A DNA stretch of 43,829 nucleotides from Streptomyces harenosi (GCF_011008945.1 NZ_WYCT01000017.1:1-43829); one strand, 5' to 3'; shown: positions 24,593 through 34,028, counted from the first letter of the stretch. Numbers and translations are program-made. Notes: generated by a model not told the origin, from the letters alone.

Positions 24593-25284
24593 GGTTCCGA
24601 CGGTAGCGCCGGGCGGGCGGACTCGGAGGGGTCCGGGGCGACGAAGAAGTCCGTGACGAAGCAGGTGATCTCGCCGGCTTCGGTGCGGCCTATCCAGGTC
24701 GGGTAGGCGCCGTCGCCCCAGCCGGAGGTGAACGCGGCCACGGCGTGTCCCGTCCCCGGGGCCGTGATCAGGTGCGGGCCGGGCGCCCAGTCGCTGTGCT
24801 CGAAGGCGTCCCACAGGGGTCCCTCGTCGCCCTCGGAGGCGGGGAAGGACTCCTCGGCCGCCGCGTCGTAGAAGCAGCCGGTGCCGGCGTCGACGCCGTA
24901 GCCGTAGAACTCCTCGTCGCCGAGCTCGGCCGGGTCCTGGCCGGGGAGCAGGGCGAGTTCCCAGGTGGCGGTGGGTTCGTCGCGGATGACCAGGCGGGCG
25001 GCGGCCACCCGCAGGTGGGGCTCGTCGGAGGGGGGCTCGCCGGGCCGGGTGAGGGTCGCCACGGCCGCCTCGACGCGGTAGCGGCCGGGCTCGACGGCGG
25101 CCGTGAAGGGCTCCGCCTCGCCCGCGCCGAGGCAGACGAAGGGGTCGCAGGCCACGATCCGCCCGGTGGGCAGCCACAGCTCGCCCCCGGATGCGACATG
25201 GATCACGCCCGTGGTCCCGGACTCGTAGGCGAAGGTGCTCCCGGGCGTGAACAGCCAGGTGTAGTCGGGGGCGGACATCGGCAT
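24346..25284 (-). CDS. DUF4241 protein with anomalous C-terminal read-through
   Basis: The frame encodes 312 aa. Residues 1-230 look like a genuine DUF4241 protein: PDYTWLFTPGS, GRIVACDPFVCLGAGEAEPFT, PGRYRVEAAVATL and the hallmark TSGWGDGAYPTWIGRTEAGE followed by CFVTDFFV. From about residue 231 the protein becomes Ser/Pro/Thr/Arg-rich with no family character and is read out of frame inside the HAD gene. The natural protein should end near 24600-24620, but no stop codon occurs there. The ATG at 25284 has GGAAAGG seven bases upstream. The function of DUF4241 is unknown. Confidence 0.75.
   Translation of the reverse strand: MPMSAPDYTWLFTPGSTFAYESGTTGVIHVASGGELWLPTGRIVACDPFVCLGAGEAEPFTAAVEPGRYRVEAAVATLTRPGEPPSDEPHLRVAAARLVIRDEPTATWELALLPGQDPAELGDEEFYGYGVDAGTGCFYDAAAEESFPASEGDEGPLWDAFEHSDWAPGPHLITAPGTGHAVAAFTSGWGDGAYPTWIGRTEAGEITCFVTDFFVAPDPSESARPALPSEPWRSEPSSGTSTTPSSTTRPPTARACAPISWPRACSTGTDPPSGPWRAGGRSPRPSGRGSRPARSTSSHSAATAPGSSSAAT
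24600..24605 (-). promoter_or_regulatory. -10 hexamer of a leaderless promoter for the HAD gene
   Basis: Minus-strand TACCGT ends seven bases before the ATG at 24592. It lies inside the 3' part of the DUF4241 gene. Confidence 0.4.
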
Positions 25285-25410
25285 GGCGGCGCCTTTCCGG
25301 ACGTGGGTCTCCGCAGCCGGCGCGGTCGCGGGGCGGCGGGCGGCACCGGGGCGCCGCGAGCCGGAACAGTAGCGCCCCGCACCGACAGCGGCCCGGGAGC
25401 CGGTACGGCG

Positions 25411-25445
25411 AGGGGCGGCACCCGTACGAGCCGGGAGCCGCCCCT
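25411..25445 (-). terminator. Terminator hairpin downstream of gltX
   Basis: AGGGGCGGC (25411-25419) pairs with GCCGCCCCT (25437-25445). One mismatch and an inner CCCG/CGGG stem continue it. It is 17 bases past the gltX stop on the minus strand, with no T tract. Confidence 0.6.
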
Positions 25446-25462
25446 CACGCGCGCGCGGCGCC

Positions 25463-26944
25463 CTACGCGGCGAGCTTCGCCAGCGCGGCGTCGATGCGGG
25501 CCAGCGCCTTCTCCTTGCCGAGGATCTCCAGGGACTCGAAGAGCGGCAGGCCGACCGTGCGGCCGGTGACGGCGACGCGGACCGGGGCCTGGGCCTTGCC
25601 GAGCTTGAGGCCGTGGGCCTCGCCGGCGGCCAGGACGGCCTCCTTCAGGGACTCGGGGGACGACCAGTCGGCCGCCTCCAGCTTCTCCCGGGCCGTGCGC
25701 AGGAGCGCGTCCGAGCCCTCCTTCATCGCCTTGGTCCAGGACGCCTCGTCCCAGGCCGGCTCCGGCAGGAACAGGAAGTCGACGTTGTCGGTGATCTCGG
25801 AGAGGACCTTCAGGCGGGTCTGCGCGTGCGGGGCGATCGCCTGCCACTTGGCCTCGTCGAAGTCCTCCGGCGCCCAGGGGGCGAAGGGGGCCTTCAGCCA
25901 CGGGCGGCAGCGCTCGGCGAAGTCCTTCGCCTCCAGCATGCGGATGTGGTCGCCGTTGATCGCCTCGCACTTCTTCAGGTCGAAGCGGGCGGGGTTGGGG
26001 TTGACGTCCGTGACGTCGAAGGCCGCGACCATCTCGTCGACCGTGAAGACGTCCTGGTCGGCCGAGAGGGACCAGCCGAGCAGGGAGAGGTAGTTGAGCA
26101 GGCCCTCGGGGAGGAAGCCGCGCTCGCGGTAGAGGTTCAGCGACGACTGCGGGTCGCGCTTGGAGAGCTTCTTGTTGCCCTCGCCCATCACGTACGGCAG
26201 GTGGCCGAACTCGGGGATGCGCTGGGCGATGCCCAGCTCGATCAGCGCCTTGTACAGGGCGATCTGGCGCGGGGTGGAGGAGAGCAGGTCCTCGCCGCGC
26301 AGGACGTGGGTGATCTCCATCAGCGCGTCGTCGACCGGGTTGACGAGCGTGTAGAGGGGGGCGCCGTTGGCGCGGACGATGCCGTAGTCCGGGACGTTCT
26401 CCGGGGTGAACGTCAGCTCGCCGCGGACCAGGTCCGTGAAGGTGATCGTCTCGTCGGGCATCCGGAAGCGGACGATCGGCTCGCGGCCCTGCGCCTTGTA
26501 CTCCTCGACCTGGGCGGCGCTCAGCTCGCGGCAGTGGCCGTCGTAGCCGGACGGCCGGCCGGCGGCGCGGGCGGCCTCGCGGCGGGTGTCCAGCTCCTCC
26601 TGGGAGCAGTAGCAGTGGTAGGCGTAACCGCCGTCCAGCAGCTTCCGGGCGACGTCCCGGTAGATGTCCATGCGCTGCGACTGGCGGTACGGCGCGTGCG
26701 GGCCGCCGACCTCGGGGCCCTCGTCCCAGTCGAAGCCGAGCCAGCGCATCGAGTCCAGGAGCTGCTGGTACGACTCCTCCGAGTCGCGGGCCGCGTCGGT
26801 GTCCTCGATGCGGAAGACCAGGGTGCCGCCGTGGTGCCGGGCGAACGCCCAGTTGAACAGGGCGGTGCGGACCAGGCCCACATGGGGGTTACCGGTGGGC
26901 GAGGGACAGAAACGGACGCGTACGGAGCCGGGTGCGCTAGCCAC
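25463..26944 (-). CDS. gltX: Glutamyl-tRNA synthetase
   Basis: A 493-aa class I synthetase that charges tRNA-Glu (probably also tRNA-Gln, corrected later by the amidotransferase, as is usual in actinobacteria). The HIGH-type motif is in [22 protein letters not shown], and the KMSKS equivalent is [10 protein letters not shown]. Zinc-type residues are seen in [22 protein letters not shown]. The GTG at 26944 ([12 protein letters not shown]) is preferred over a TTG at 26953. The start overlaps the FAH-family stop by eight bases, so the genes are translationally coupled. The tRNA-Glu and tRNA-Gln cluster lies about 1.7 kb downstream. Confidence 0.96.
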   Translation of the reverse strand: MASAPGSVRVRFCPSPTGNPHVGLVRTALFNWAFARHHGGTLVFRIEDTDAARDSEESYQQLLDSMRWLGFDWDEGPEVGGPHAPYRQSQRMDIYRDVARKLLDGGYAYHCYCSQEELDTRREAARAAGRPSGYDGHCRELSAAQVEEYKAQGREPIVRFRMPDETITFTDLVRGELTFTPENVPDYGIVRANGAPLYTLVNPVDDALMEITHVLRGEDLLSSTPRQIALYKALIELGIAQRIPEFGHLPYVMGEGNKKLSKRDPQSSLNLYRERGFLPEGLLNYLSLLGWSLSADQDVFTVDEMVAAFDVTDVNPNPARFDLKKCEAINGDHIRMLEAKDFAERCRPWLKAPFAPWAPEDFDEAKWQAIAPHAQTRLKVLSEITDNVDFLFLPEPAWDEASWTKAMKEGSDALLRTAREKLEAADWSSPESLKEAVLAAGEAHGLKLGKAQAPVRVAVTGRTVGLPLFESLEILGKEKALARIDAALAKLAA

Positions 26945-27722
26945 GCTTGACAACCTTGTTGGTGAGAGTGCCGATGCCTTCGATGGTGACGGCGACCTCG
27001 TCGCCGACGTTGAGGGGTCCGACGCCCGCGGGGGTGCCGGTGAGGATCACGTCGCCGGGGAGCAGCGTCATGGCCTCGGAGATGTTGACGATCAGGTCCG
27101 CGATCGGGTGGATCATCTCGCTGGTGCGGCCGAGCTGGCGCTGCTGTCCGTTGACCGTGAGCTGGATGGTCAGGTCGGACGCGGCGGCGAGGTCCAGGTC
27201 GGTCTCCACCCAGGGGCCGAGCGGGCAGGAGGTGTCGAAGCCCTTGGCGCGGGCCCACTGCTTCTCGCGCTTCTGCACGTCGCGGGCGGTGACGTCGATC
27301 GCGCAGGTGTAGCCGAGGATCACGTCCTCGACACGCTCGCGCGGCACCTCGCGGCACATGCGGCCGATGACGACGGCGAGCTCGGCCTCGTGGTGGAGTT
27401 CCTGCGAGAAGGAGGGGTACCGGATCTCGTCACCGGGGCCGATGACGGAGGTCGACGGCTTGAAGAAGGCGAACGGGGCGTCGGGCACCTCGTTGCCCAG
27501 TTCCCGCGCGTGCTCGGCGTAGTTGCGGCCGAAGGCCACGACCTTGTTGGGGAGCACCGGCGGCAGCAGCCGTACCTTGCTCACGGGCACCTTGGTGCCG
27601 GAGAGCTCGAAGTCCGCGAACGGGATGCCCTTGATGATGTCGAGGACGAGCTCGTCCGGCTGGTCGCCCTCGACCGCGCCGAAAGCGACGTTCCCGTCGA
27701 TGGAGAACCTGGCGATGCGCAC
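26937..27722 (-). CDS. Fumarylacetoacetate hydrolase (FAH) family protein
   Basis: A 261-aa enzyme of the FAH superfamily. After an N-terminal domain ([18 protein letters not shown]) comes the catalytic fold: [37 protein letters not shown], the metal ligands [12 protein letters not shown] (ExE), [26 protein letters not shown] and [15 protein letters not shown]. Members hydrolyse or decarboxylate 2-oxo-diacids and acylpyruvates; the substrate here is open (acylpyruvase or oxaloacetate decarboxylase activity is common). The GTG at 27722 has a distant AAGGGG. The gltX start overlaps its end, a pairing preserved in streptomycetes as far as I recall. Confidence 0.93.
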   Translation of the reverse strand: MRIARFSIDGNVAFGAVEGDQPDELVLDIIKGIPFADFELSGTKVPVSKVRLLPPVLPNKVVAFGRNYAEHARELGNEVPDAPFAFFKPSTSVIGPGDEIRYPSFSQELHHEAELAVVIGRMCREVPRERVEDVILGYTCAIDVTARDVQKREKQWARAKGFDTSCPLGPWVETDLDLAAASDLTIQLTVNGQQRQLGRTSEMIHPIADLIVNISEAMTLLPGDVILTGTPAGVGPLNVGDEVAVTIEGIGTLTNKVVKRG

Positions 27723-27873
27723 GGGTTGCTTGGCCCCTTGACTACTGGCTGGAGTCTGACGCTCCAGGCTAACGCGGCGGAAGCCGGGTGCCTCGCGCAT
27801 TCCGGGCGGGCGCCCCGCGCGGTTCGGCCGGGCGGGGCGCCGTACGCCCGGGCGGACCGGGCCCGCAGACGCG

Positions 27874-27905
27874 TCCGGCCGCCGGCTGGGAGGCCGGCGG
27901 CCGGA
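27874..27905 (-). terminator. Terminator hairpin after the ANPRRT small gene
   Basis: A perfect 13-pair stem, TCCGGCCGCCGGC (27874-27886) with GCCGGCGGCCGGA (27893-27905), and a six-base loop. It is 28 bases past the small gene's stop and separates it from the FAH gene. Confidence 0.65.
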
Positions 27906-27932
27906 GGGGTGCCCGTGGCGGTCCGCTGCGTA

Positions 27933-28109
27933 CTACTCTGCCGCCGCGGCCGTGGCCGGGACCTCGTTCAGCACGGTCCGCCTGGGGTTGGCGGTCTGGG
28001 CGGGGAGCTCGACGCGGTGCTCCGGCCGCTCCGGCGTCTGCAGTTCGCCGGCGTCCTTCAGGTGCGCCAGTGTCGTGCGCCGCGGGTTGGCGATCTTGTG
28101 GAACATCAT
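27933..28109 (-). CDS. Small protein with duplicated ANPRRT motif
   Basis: A 58-aa protein starting at ATG 28109 (MMFHKIANPRRTTLAHLKDA). The motif returns near the C-terminus as TANPRRTVLNEVPA, 33 residues later, followed by an Ala-rich end. Between the copies is a polar segment rich in Glu, Pro and Arg. There is no cysteine, membrane segment or known domain. Starts at ATG 28106, GTG 28121 or ATG 28202 (89 aa) are possible. The upstream part of the longest version is GC-rich, hairpin-forming and non-coding in look. None of these starts has a strong ribosome site. It has its own downstream terminator and lies divergent from the first conservon. I do not recognise a function. Confidence 0.6.
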   Translation of the reverse strand: MMFHKIANPRRTTLAHLKDAGELQTPERPEHRVELPAQTANPRRTVLNEVPATAAAAE

Positions 28110-28202
28110 CGTCGTCTTCACGGTTGTACGAGACCCTGTCGTGTCCGGGCGCCGGGAGGGTCCGGGGACCCCCGCGCGAGCGCGGGTTGTCGGTTTTGCC
28201 AT

Positions 28203-28724
28203 CTCTGTAAAGCGTCAGGCTAAACATGCGATTCCCACGCAAGGCAGAGAGGTCTCGTGATCGGTATGTGAGTTTGCTCACTTAAGCAGGGGCAAATCGG
28301 TCAATCCAGGCCCACATCCCACCGCAACGAAACGGACATTGGGCCCCCGAAGCCCGCATTCCGCTCCTGATCATGGCGACTGGGACACCCCTCTGGATTG
28401 GGTGGATCGCACCCTTGTGTCCGCTTTGAAGAAGATCACTTTCTACGCGTGGTGACCCGTCCCTCACGAGGTGTCACGTACGTCACGGCGTGCCTCACGG
28501 GCCTTGTTGGAGATCCGGCACTGTGCTGGAATTCCACGGACCGCCGCAGGATCGAGCCGGCGCACAGGGAGCGCGGACAAGCGCCGAGCGGCGGGCGAGA
28601 AGGGGGAACCAGCGCCGGTCACTCACGACCACCACGGGGGCGTAATTCAGGGCGCCCCCATGACGCCGACACCGTGTCCTGCCGTTCGTGCGGCAGGGCG
28701 CCTGGTCCAGAGGTTGCGACGCTA
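28203..28724. promoter_or_regulatory. Upstream region of conservon 1
   Basis: No gene is supported in these 522 bases. It holds an inverted repeat GTGAG-TTTG-CTCAC (28268-28281), the word TCACGTACGTCAC (about 28474-28486), and a hairpin CCTGCCG/CGGCAGG (28678-28697) just before cvnA1. I could not settle on a convincing -35/-10 pair. The left half is less GC-rich than the genome average, as expected for a regulatory region. Confidence 0.4.
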
Positions 28725-31700
28725 GTGCAGGGACGTTTCAAGAGGGATGGCAGCGCTTCGGCGGAGCCGGAGCCGCACGGCGGGACTGGCCCCATGGCCG
28801 TCAGCTCCTCGCCCCAGCACGCCCAGAACCAGGGCAAGCCCGCGGCCGGCGACGGCGGCGAGCGCCCCGGACGCCCCGGCGCGCCGGCTCCCTCCGGGCA
28901 GGCGGGCCCGGCCGCGGCGGCCAAGCAGCCGAAGGGCCCGGTGGGTCCCGGCTCGCGCATGGCCCTGCGCAACTGGCGCATCTCCACGCGTCTGGTGTCG
29001 CTGCTCGCGCTCCCGGTGGTCGCGGCCACCTCGCTCGGCGCGATGCGCATCAGCCAGTCCCTGGACGACATGCAGCAGCTCGACAACATGAAGCTGCTGA
29101 CGGACATGACCAAGCAGGCCACCGAGCTGGCCGCCGCGCTCCAGGAGGAGCGCGACCAGTCCGCCGGTCCGCTGGCGCACGGCTCCAAGGCCAGCGCGAT
29201 CTCCATCAAGGGCGACCGGGAGAAGACCGACCGGGCCCTGAAGAACTTCCTCGAGAGCTCCGAGGAGATCGACAGCGCCAGCAAGGACGGCACGCTCCAC
29301 GGCGTCCGCGACAGCCTCGTCGGCCTCGCGAGCGACCTGAACGACCTCAACAAGATCCGCAGCACCGCCTACGAGTCCAGGGAGAACTCCACCCGGACCG
29401 TCGACGCCTACCACCGCCTGATCTCGCACCTGCTCGACCTCTCGCAGGACATGGCGGAGGCGACCAGCAACCCGGAGATGATCCAGCGCACCCGCGCGCT
29501 GGCGGCCTTCTCGACCGCCAAGGAGTACGCCTCCGTGCAGCGCGCGGTCATCGCCGCGGCGCTGCCCGCCACCAACACCAAGGCGGGCGACCTCTCCGAG
29601 AACGACCGGCTCTACGCCGAGGCCGCGCTGCAGAGCCAGCGCTCGGAGCTGCGCAGCTTCACCAGCATCTACGGCGACGGCGCCGAGGAACTGCTCAAGC
29701 CCATCGACCAGGGCAACCCGACCATCGAGGCCACCGACAAGTACGCGGGCCGCGTGCTGGGCACCGACGGCGCCATCGAGGAGATCGAGAAGCGGTCCTA
29801 CCAGGACTGGCTGGACGACAGCTCCACCAAGATCCAGCAGATGAAGAACATCGAGCACACGCTGCTGGAGGACATGGAGCAGAAGGCGCGCGAGCTGCGC
29901 AGCGAGTCCGAGCGCGAGGCGATCATCTCCGGTGCGCTGATCCTGCTCGTGCTCGGTGTGTCGCTGGTCGGCGCCTTCGTCATGGCCCGGAGCATGATCC
30001 GCTCGCTGCGCCGGCTGGAGGACACCGCGACCCGGGTCGCCCAGGACCGCCTGCCCGAGCTGGTCAAGCAGCTCTCGGAGTCCGACCCGCAGGACGTGGA
30101 CACCTCCGTGGAGTCGGTCGGCCTGCACTCCCGGGACGAGATCGGCCGGGTGGCCGCGGCCTTCGACGACGTGCACCGCGAGGCGGTCCGCCTCGCCGCC
30201 GAGCAGGCGCTGCTGCGGGGCAACGTCAACGCGATGTTCACCAACCTCTCGCGCCGCTCCCAGGGTCTGATCCAGCGCCAGCTCTCGCTCATCTCCGAGC
30301 TGGAGTCCCGCGAGGCCGACCCGGACCAGCTCTCCTCGCTGTTCAAGCTCGACCACCTCGCCACGCGCATGCGCCGCAACGGCGAGAACCTCCTCGTCCT
30401 CGCCGGTGAGGAGCCGGGCCGCCGGTGGACCCGCCCGGTCCCGCTGGTCGACGTGCTGCGTGCCGCCGCGTCCGAGGTGGAGCAGTACGAGCGGATCGAG
30501 CTGTCCTCCGTGCCGACCACCGAGGTCGCCGGACGGGTCGTCAACGACCTCGTGCACCTGCTCGCCGAGCTGCTGGAGAACGCGACCTCGTTCTCCTCGC
30601 CGCAGACCAAGGTCAAGGTCACCGGTCACGCGCTGCCCGACGGCCGGGTGCTGATCGAGATCCACGACACCGGTATCGGCCTGTCGCCGGAGGACCTGGC
30701 CGCGATCAACGAGCGGCTCGCCTCGCCCCCGACGGTGGACGTCTCCGTCTCCCGCCGCATGGGTCTGTTCGTGGTCGGCCGGCTGTCCCAGCGCCACGGC
30801 ATCCGCATCCAGCTCCGTCCCTCCGACTCCGGTGGCACGACCGCGCTGGTCATGCTCCCCGTCGACGTCGCCCAGGGCGGCAAGAAGCCCCAGCCCAAGC
30901 AGGGACAGGGCCCCGGGGTCTCCGGCGGTCCGGCCGCGGCGCAGGCCGCGGCGGGTGCCGCGGCGGCCCGGCGGGCGGCGGCCGGCCAGGGCGGCGGCCG
31001 CGGGATCGGCGGCCCCTCGGCCGGCGGTCCGGGCGGCGGTGCCCTCGGCGCCGGCGCGCCGGGCGGCGGCCGGCTGGGCACCGGCCCGGGTGCGCGCGCC
31101 GCGCTGCCCCCGCGTGACGGCGGCCGTCCGGGACAGCCCGGTGCGCCGCGGGGCCCGCAGGGCCCCTCCCCCGTGCAGCAGGGCCGTCCGGCTCCCGGCG
31201 GTCCGGGTGCCGGTCAGGCCCCGGGCGCCCCGCAGGGCCTGCAGGCCGCGGGCATGAACGCGCCGCAGCGCCCCGACGCCTTCGGCGGCCGCGGCCCCTC
31301 CGCCGGCCTGGAACCGCCCCGGACCGGCCCGGCCCCCTCGCCGCGCCGCGGCAAGGGCGACGACCAGGGCGGGCGGCGCCGCCCGCAGCTCCCGGCCCGC
31401 GGTGGCCCGCGGCCCGAACTGCCCGGTGGCGACTCCCAGCCCCGCGTGCCGAGCTGGGGCGACGACAACGCCCGGCCGGTGTCGCGCGCCTCGCTGGACA
31501 CCCCGCGCGGCCACGAGGAGCCGGACGTCTCCGCCACGTCGCGCATGCCGCGCGTCGACGACCGCCAGGGCCCCGGCGCCACCGCGGAGATCCCGGCGTT
31601 CCCGGGCACCGGCGACCGCCAGGGTCCCGGCGCCACCGCCGAGTTCGCCCGCCCCGACTTCGGCGCCCCGGCTCCCGGTGCCGCCGGTCCGCAGGCCACC

Positions 31701-32444
31701 GGCGCGTTCCCCCGGCCCGAGGCGCCCGCCGACCGGTTCGCCGGTGAGGCGCAGAACACCGGGCAGTTCGTCCGCGGTGACGTCTTCGGCACGCCCGCCG
31801 GGCAGAACGACCCGTCCGCCGCGGACCGGTTCGCCGCACCGCAGGCGTACGACAACGGCTCCACGGGCCGGCACGCCCTGCCGGAGCGGCCCGGTCCGGC
31901 CGGGGGCCGGCTGGAGCATCCGCACGCCGACGGCGCGCGCTTCGGCACTCCGCAGGCGGGCCCGGTCCGTCCGGAGCCCGAGGCGCTGCCCCCGGCCCCG
32001 GACGCCGGTGACGGGCGCACGCCGCTGTACGACACCCTGGAGACCAACTGGTTCCGCGGTGAGCAGCGGCAGCAGGAGAGCGCCCCGGCGGCGCCCGAGC
32101 CGCAGCAGCCGCAGGCCCCCTCCGCCCCCGCCGGGCAGCGTCCCGGCTCCACCGCCTGGCGCAGTTCGCCCAACGACGAACTCGTCCGGCAGGCCGAGCG
32201 GGTGCGGCAGCCGGCCGCGGGCGGTGTCACCACCTCCGGCCTGCCGCGCCGGGTGCCCCGGGCCAACCTCGTGCCCGGAACGGCTCAGCAGCAGCCGCAC
32301 CAGAGCGGTCCGCAGGTCTCGCGCGCCCCCGACGACGTGCGCGGCCGGCTGACCAATCTCCGTCGGGGTATCGCACAGGGCCGACAGGCGGGAGCTGCCC
32401 AGACCGGCAGCCACCCGCGGCCCACTCACCAGCAGGAGCGTTAG
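28725..32444 (+). CDS. cvnA1: Conservon sensor CvnA, first set (nitrate/nitrite-sensor-like histidine-kinase-related ATPase)
   Basis: A 1239-aa membrane protein. After a disordered Pro/Gly-rich N-terminus come TM1 (about residues 89-107, LVSLLALPVVAATSLGAM), an extracytoplasmic helical NIT-type sensor (110-395), TM2 (399-421) and a HAMP-like linker. A dimerisation helix carries FKLDHLATRMRRNGENLLVL (about 540-558). The HATPase domain has ELLENATSFSSP, HDTGIGLS and GLFVVGRLSQRHG. From about 715 the protein is a long Gly/Pro/Ala-rich disordered tail. CvnA proteins are proposed to form membrane complexes with CvnB-D. Kinase activity is not certain. The GTG at 28725 is inferred: AGAGGTTG lies at the same spacing (11 bases after AGAGG) as in cvnA2. 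An ATG at 28794 is an alternative. Confidence 0.88.
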   Translation: MQGRFKRDGSASAEPEPHGGTGPMAVSSSPQHAQNQGKPAAGDGGERPGRPGAPAPSGQAGPAAAAKQPKGPVGPGSRMALRNWRISTRLVSLLALPVVAATSLGAMRISQSLDDMQQLDNMKLLTDMTKQATELAAALQEERDQSAGPLAHGSKASAISIKGDREKTDRALKNFLESSEEIDSASKDGTLHGVRDSLVGLASDLNDLNKIRSTAYESRENSTRTVDAYHRLISHLLDLSQDMAEATSNPEMIQRTRALAAFSTAKEYASVQRAVIAAALPATNTKAGDLSENDRLYAEAALQSQRSELRSFTSIYGDGAEELLKPIDQGNPTIEATDKYAGRVLGTDGAIEEIEKRSYQDWLDDSSTKIQQMKNIEHTLLEDMEQKARELRSESEREAIISGALILLVLGVSLVGAFVMARSMIRSLRRLEDTATRVAQDRLPELVKQLSESDPQDVDTSVESVGLHSRDEIGRVAAAFDDVHREAVRLAAEQALLRGNVNAMFTNLSRRSQGLIQRQLSLISELESREADPDQLSSLFKLDHLATRMRRNGENLLVLAGEEPGRRWTRPVPLVDVLRAAASEVEQYERIELSSVPTTEVAGRVVNDLVHLLAELLENATSFSSPQTKVKVTGHALPDGRVLIEIHDTGIGLSPEDLAAINERLASPPTVDVSVSRRMGLFVVGRLSQRHGIRIQLRPSDSGGTTALVMLPVDVAQGGKKPQPKQGQGPGVSGGPAAAQAAAGAAAARRAAAGQGGGRGIGGPSAGGPGGGALGAGAPGGGRLGTGPGARAALPPRDGGRPGQPGAPRGPQGPSPVQQGRPAPGGPGAGQAPGAPQGLQAAGMNAPQRPDAFGGRGPSAGLEPPRTGPAPSPRRGKGDDQGGRRRPQLPARGGPRPELPGGDSQPRVPSWGDDNARPVSRASLDTPRGHEEPDVSATSRMPRVDDRQGPGATAEIPAFPGTGDRQGPGATAEFARPDFGAPAPGAAGPQATGAFPRPEAPADRFAGEAQNTGQFVRGDVFGTPAGQNDPSAADRFAAPQAYDNGSTGRHALPERPGPAGGRLEHPHADGARFGTPQAGPVRPEPEALPPAPDAGDGRTPLYDTLETNWFRGEQRQQESAPAAPEPQQPQAPSAPAGQRPGSTAWRSSPNDELVRQAERVRQPAAGGVTTSGLPRRVPRANLVPGTAQQQPHQSGPQVSRAPDDVRGRLTNLRRGIAQGRQAGAAQTGSHPRPTHQQER

Positions 32445-32867
32445 TTGAGCCCGATGAGCCAGGCGGCACAGAACCTGAACTGGTTGATCACGAATTTCGT
32501 GGACAACACCCCCGGGGTGTCCCACACGGTCGTGGTCTCCGCCGACGGACTCCTTCTGGCGATGTCCGAAGGCTTCCCGCGCGACCGGGCCGACCAGCTC
32601 GCGGCCGTGGCCTCCGGGCTGACCTCGCTGACCGCCGGGGCGTCCCGGATCTTCGAGGGCGGCCCCGTGGCGCAGACGGTGGTGGAGATGGAACGCGGGT
32701 TCCTCTTCCTGATGTCCGTCTCGGACGGCTCGTCGCTGGCCGTGCTCGCCCACTCGGAGTGCGACATCGGCCTCGTCGGCTACGAGATGACGCTCCTCGT
32801 GGAGCGCGCGGGGGCGGTACTCACGCCCGACCTGCGCGCCGAACTACAAGGCAGTCTGCTCCACTGA
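32445..32867 (+). CDS. cvnB1: Roadblock/LC7 protein CvnB, first set
   Basis: A 140-aa MglB-like roadblock protein that in conservons is thought to partner the GTPase-like CvnD and the sensor CvnA. The fold is seen in NLNWLITNFVDNTPGVSHTVVVSADGLLLAMSEGFPRDRADQLAAVASGL and SRIFEGGPVAQTVVEMERGFLFLMSVSDGSSLAVL. It starts at TTG 32445, immediately after the cvnA1 stop. The ribosome site AGGAG is inside the last codons of cvnA1, so translation is coupled. The second-set homologue uses GTG at the equivalent codon; an ATG nine bases on (32454) is too far from the ribosome site. Confidence 0.94.
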   Translation: MSPMSQAAQNLNWLITNFVDNTPGVSHTVVVSADGLLLAMSEGFPRDRADQLAAVASGLTSLTAGASRIFEGGPVAQTVVEMERGFLFLMSVSDGSSLAVLAHSECDIGLVGYEMTLLVERAGAVLTPDLRAELQGSLLH

Positions 32868-32978
32868 CAGGCCCAGGCACCACCCGTCTCACCAAATCAC
32901 CGTCCGGCCGCCACAAACCCCCCACCGGCCCCGTCAGACGGCTTGACTGACCGACTTGCTGTCCCGCCCGGAGGATCC

Positions 32979-33377
32979 ATGAACCCGCCCACCGCCTCTC
33001 ATGATCCGTACGCGGAGCCGTACGAGGACGAGGGCGACCAGCCGCTGGTACGTCCGTACGCGATGACCGGCGGCCGGACCCGGCCGCGCTACCAGCTCGC
33101 CATCGAGGCGCTGATCAGCACGACGGCCGACCCGGCAGCGCTCATGGGGCTCCTTCCGGAGCACCAGCGCATCTGCCACCTGTGCCGCGAGGTGAAGTCG
33201 GTCGCCGAGGTGTCGGCGCTGCTGAACATGCCGCTGGGCGTGGCCAGGATCCTCGTCGCCGACCTCGCCGAGGCCGGGCTCGTCGCCATCCACCAGCCGG
33301 GCGGCGACGAGAACGCCGGCGGAGCGCCGGACGTGACACTGCTCGAAAGGGTGCTCAGTGGACTTCGCAAGCTCTGA
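32979..33377 (+). CDS. cvnC1: DUF742 protein CvnC, first set
   Basis: A 132-aa protein from ATG 32979 with GGAGG five bases upstream. The DUF742 core is LVRPYAMTGGRTRPRYQLAIEALI, then LPEHQRICHLCREVKSVAEVSALLNMPLGVARILVADLAEAGLVAIHQ, which looks like a winged helix, and the end VTLLERVLSGLRKL. DUF742 proteins occur almost only in conservons; their role may be to bridge CvnB/CvnD to the sensor. A 111-base C-rich gap separates it from cvnB1. The last 20 bases overlap cvnD1. Confidence 0.94.
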   Translation: MNPPTASHDPYAEPYEDEGDQPLVRPYAMTGGRTRPRYQLAIEALISTTADPAALMGLLPEHQRICHLCREVKSVAEVSALLNMPLGVARILVADLAEAGLVAIHQPGGDENAGGAPDVTLLERVLSGLRKL

Positions 33378-33933
33378 CGGGGGCCGGTCGACCACCTCCG
33401 CGAAGATCGTGGTGGCGGGGGGCTTCGGCGTGGGCAAGACCACGTTCGTCGGCGCCGTCTCGGAGATCGACCCGCTGCGCACGGAGGCCGTCATGACGTC
33501 CGCCTCGGCGGGCATCGACGACCTCACCCACACCGGGGACAAGAAGACCACCACGGTCGCCATGGACTTCGGCCGCATCACCCTGGACCAGGACCTGATC
33601 CTGTACCTGTTCGGCACCCCCGGCCAGGACCGCTTCTGGTTCATGTGGGACGACCTCGTGCGCGGCGCCATCGGCGCGGTGGTCCTGGTCGACACGAGGA
33701 GGCTCGCCGACTGCTTCCCCGCCGTCGACTACTTCGAGAACAGCGGACTGCCCTTCGTCATCGCGCTCAACGGCTTCGACGGCCAGCAGCCGCACACCCC
33801 GGACGAGGTGCGCGAGGCCCTGCAGATCGGTCCCGACACCCCGATCATCACCACCGACGCCCGCCACCGCGCCGACGCGAAGAGCGCGCTGATCACGCTC
33901 GTGGAACACGCCCTGATGGCGCGGCTGCGCTAG
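33358..33933 (+). CDS. cvnD1: GTPase-like protein CvnD, first set
   Basis: A 191-aa Ras-like P-loop protein, the G-protein-like member of the conservon. The P-loop GGFGVGKTT is at residues 21-29. The switch/G3 motif is FGTPGQDR at about 85-92. The position of the usual NKxD is taken by NGFD (138-141), and DARHRAD follows. MglA-like partners cycle between GDP and GTP under control of roadblock proteins (family knowledge). The GTG at 33358 lies inside the cvnC1 end, overlapping by 20 bases, with GAAAGG upstream. A 240-base stretch (33553-33792) is identical to cvnD2. Confidence 0.95.
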   Translation: MDFASSDGGRSTTSAKIVVAGGFGVGKTTFVGAVSEIDPLRTEAVMTSASAGIDDLTHTGDKKTTTVAMDFGRITLDQDLILYLFGTPGQDRFWFMWDDLVRGAIGAVVLVDTRRLADCFPAVDYFENSGLPFVIALNGFDGQQPHTPDEVREALQIGPDTPIITTDARHRADAKSALITLVEHALMARLR

Positions 33934-34028
33934 GGCCCGGTCCGGGCGAGGGGCCCGGGCCGGGCCCCGGCGGCCAAATCGGCAGCGGACCGGGGCAGTT
34001 GCCCGGGCACCGGGGCCGGCTGTGTCGT

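Noticed and set aside
28722-32753. Antisense open frame of over 1300 codons opposite cvnA1 (and a similar one at 34175-38182 opposite cvnA2)
   Set aside because: Long antisense frames are expected in very GC-rich coding DNA. The translations are low-complexity and the sense strand clearly encodes conservon sensors.
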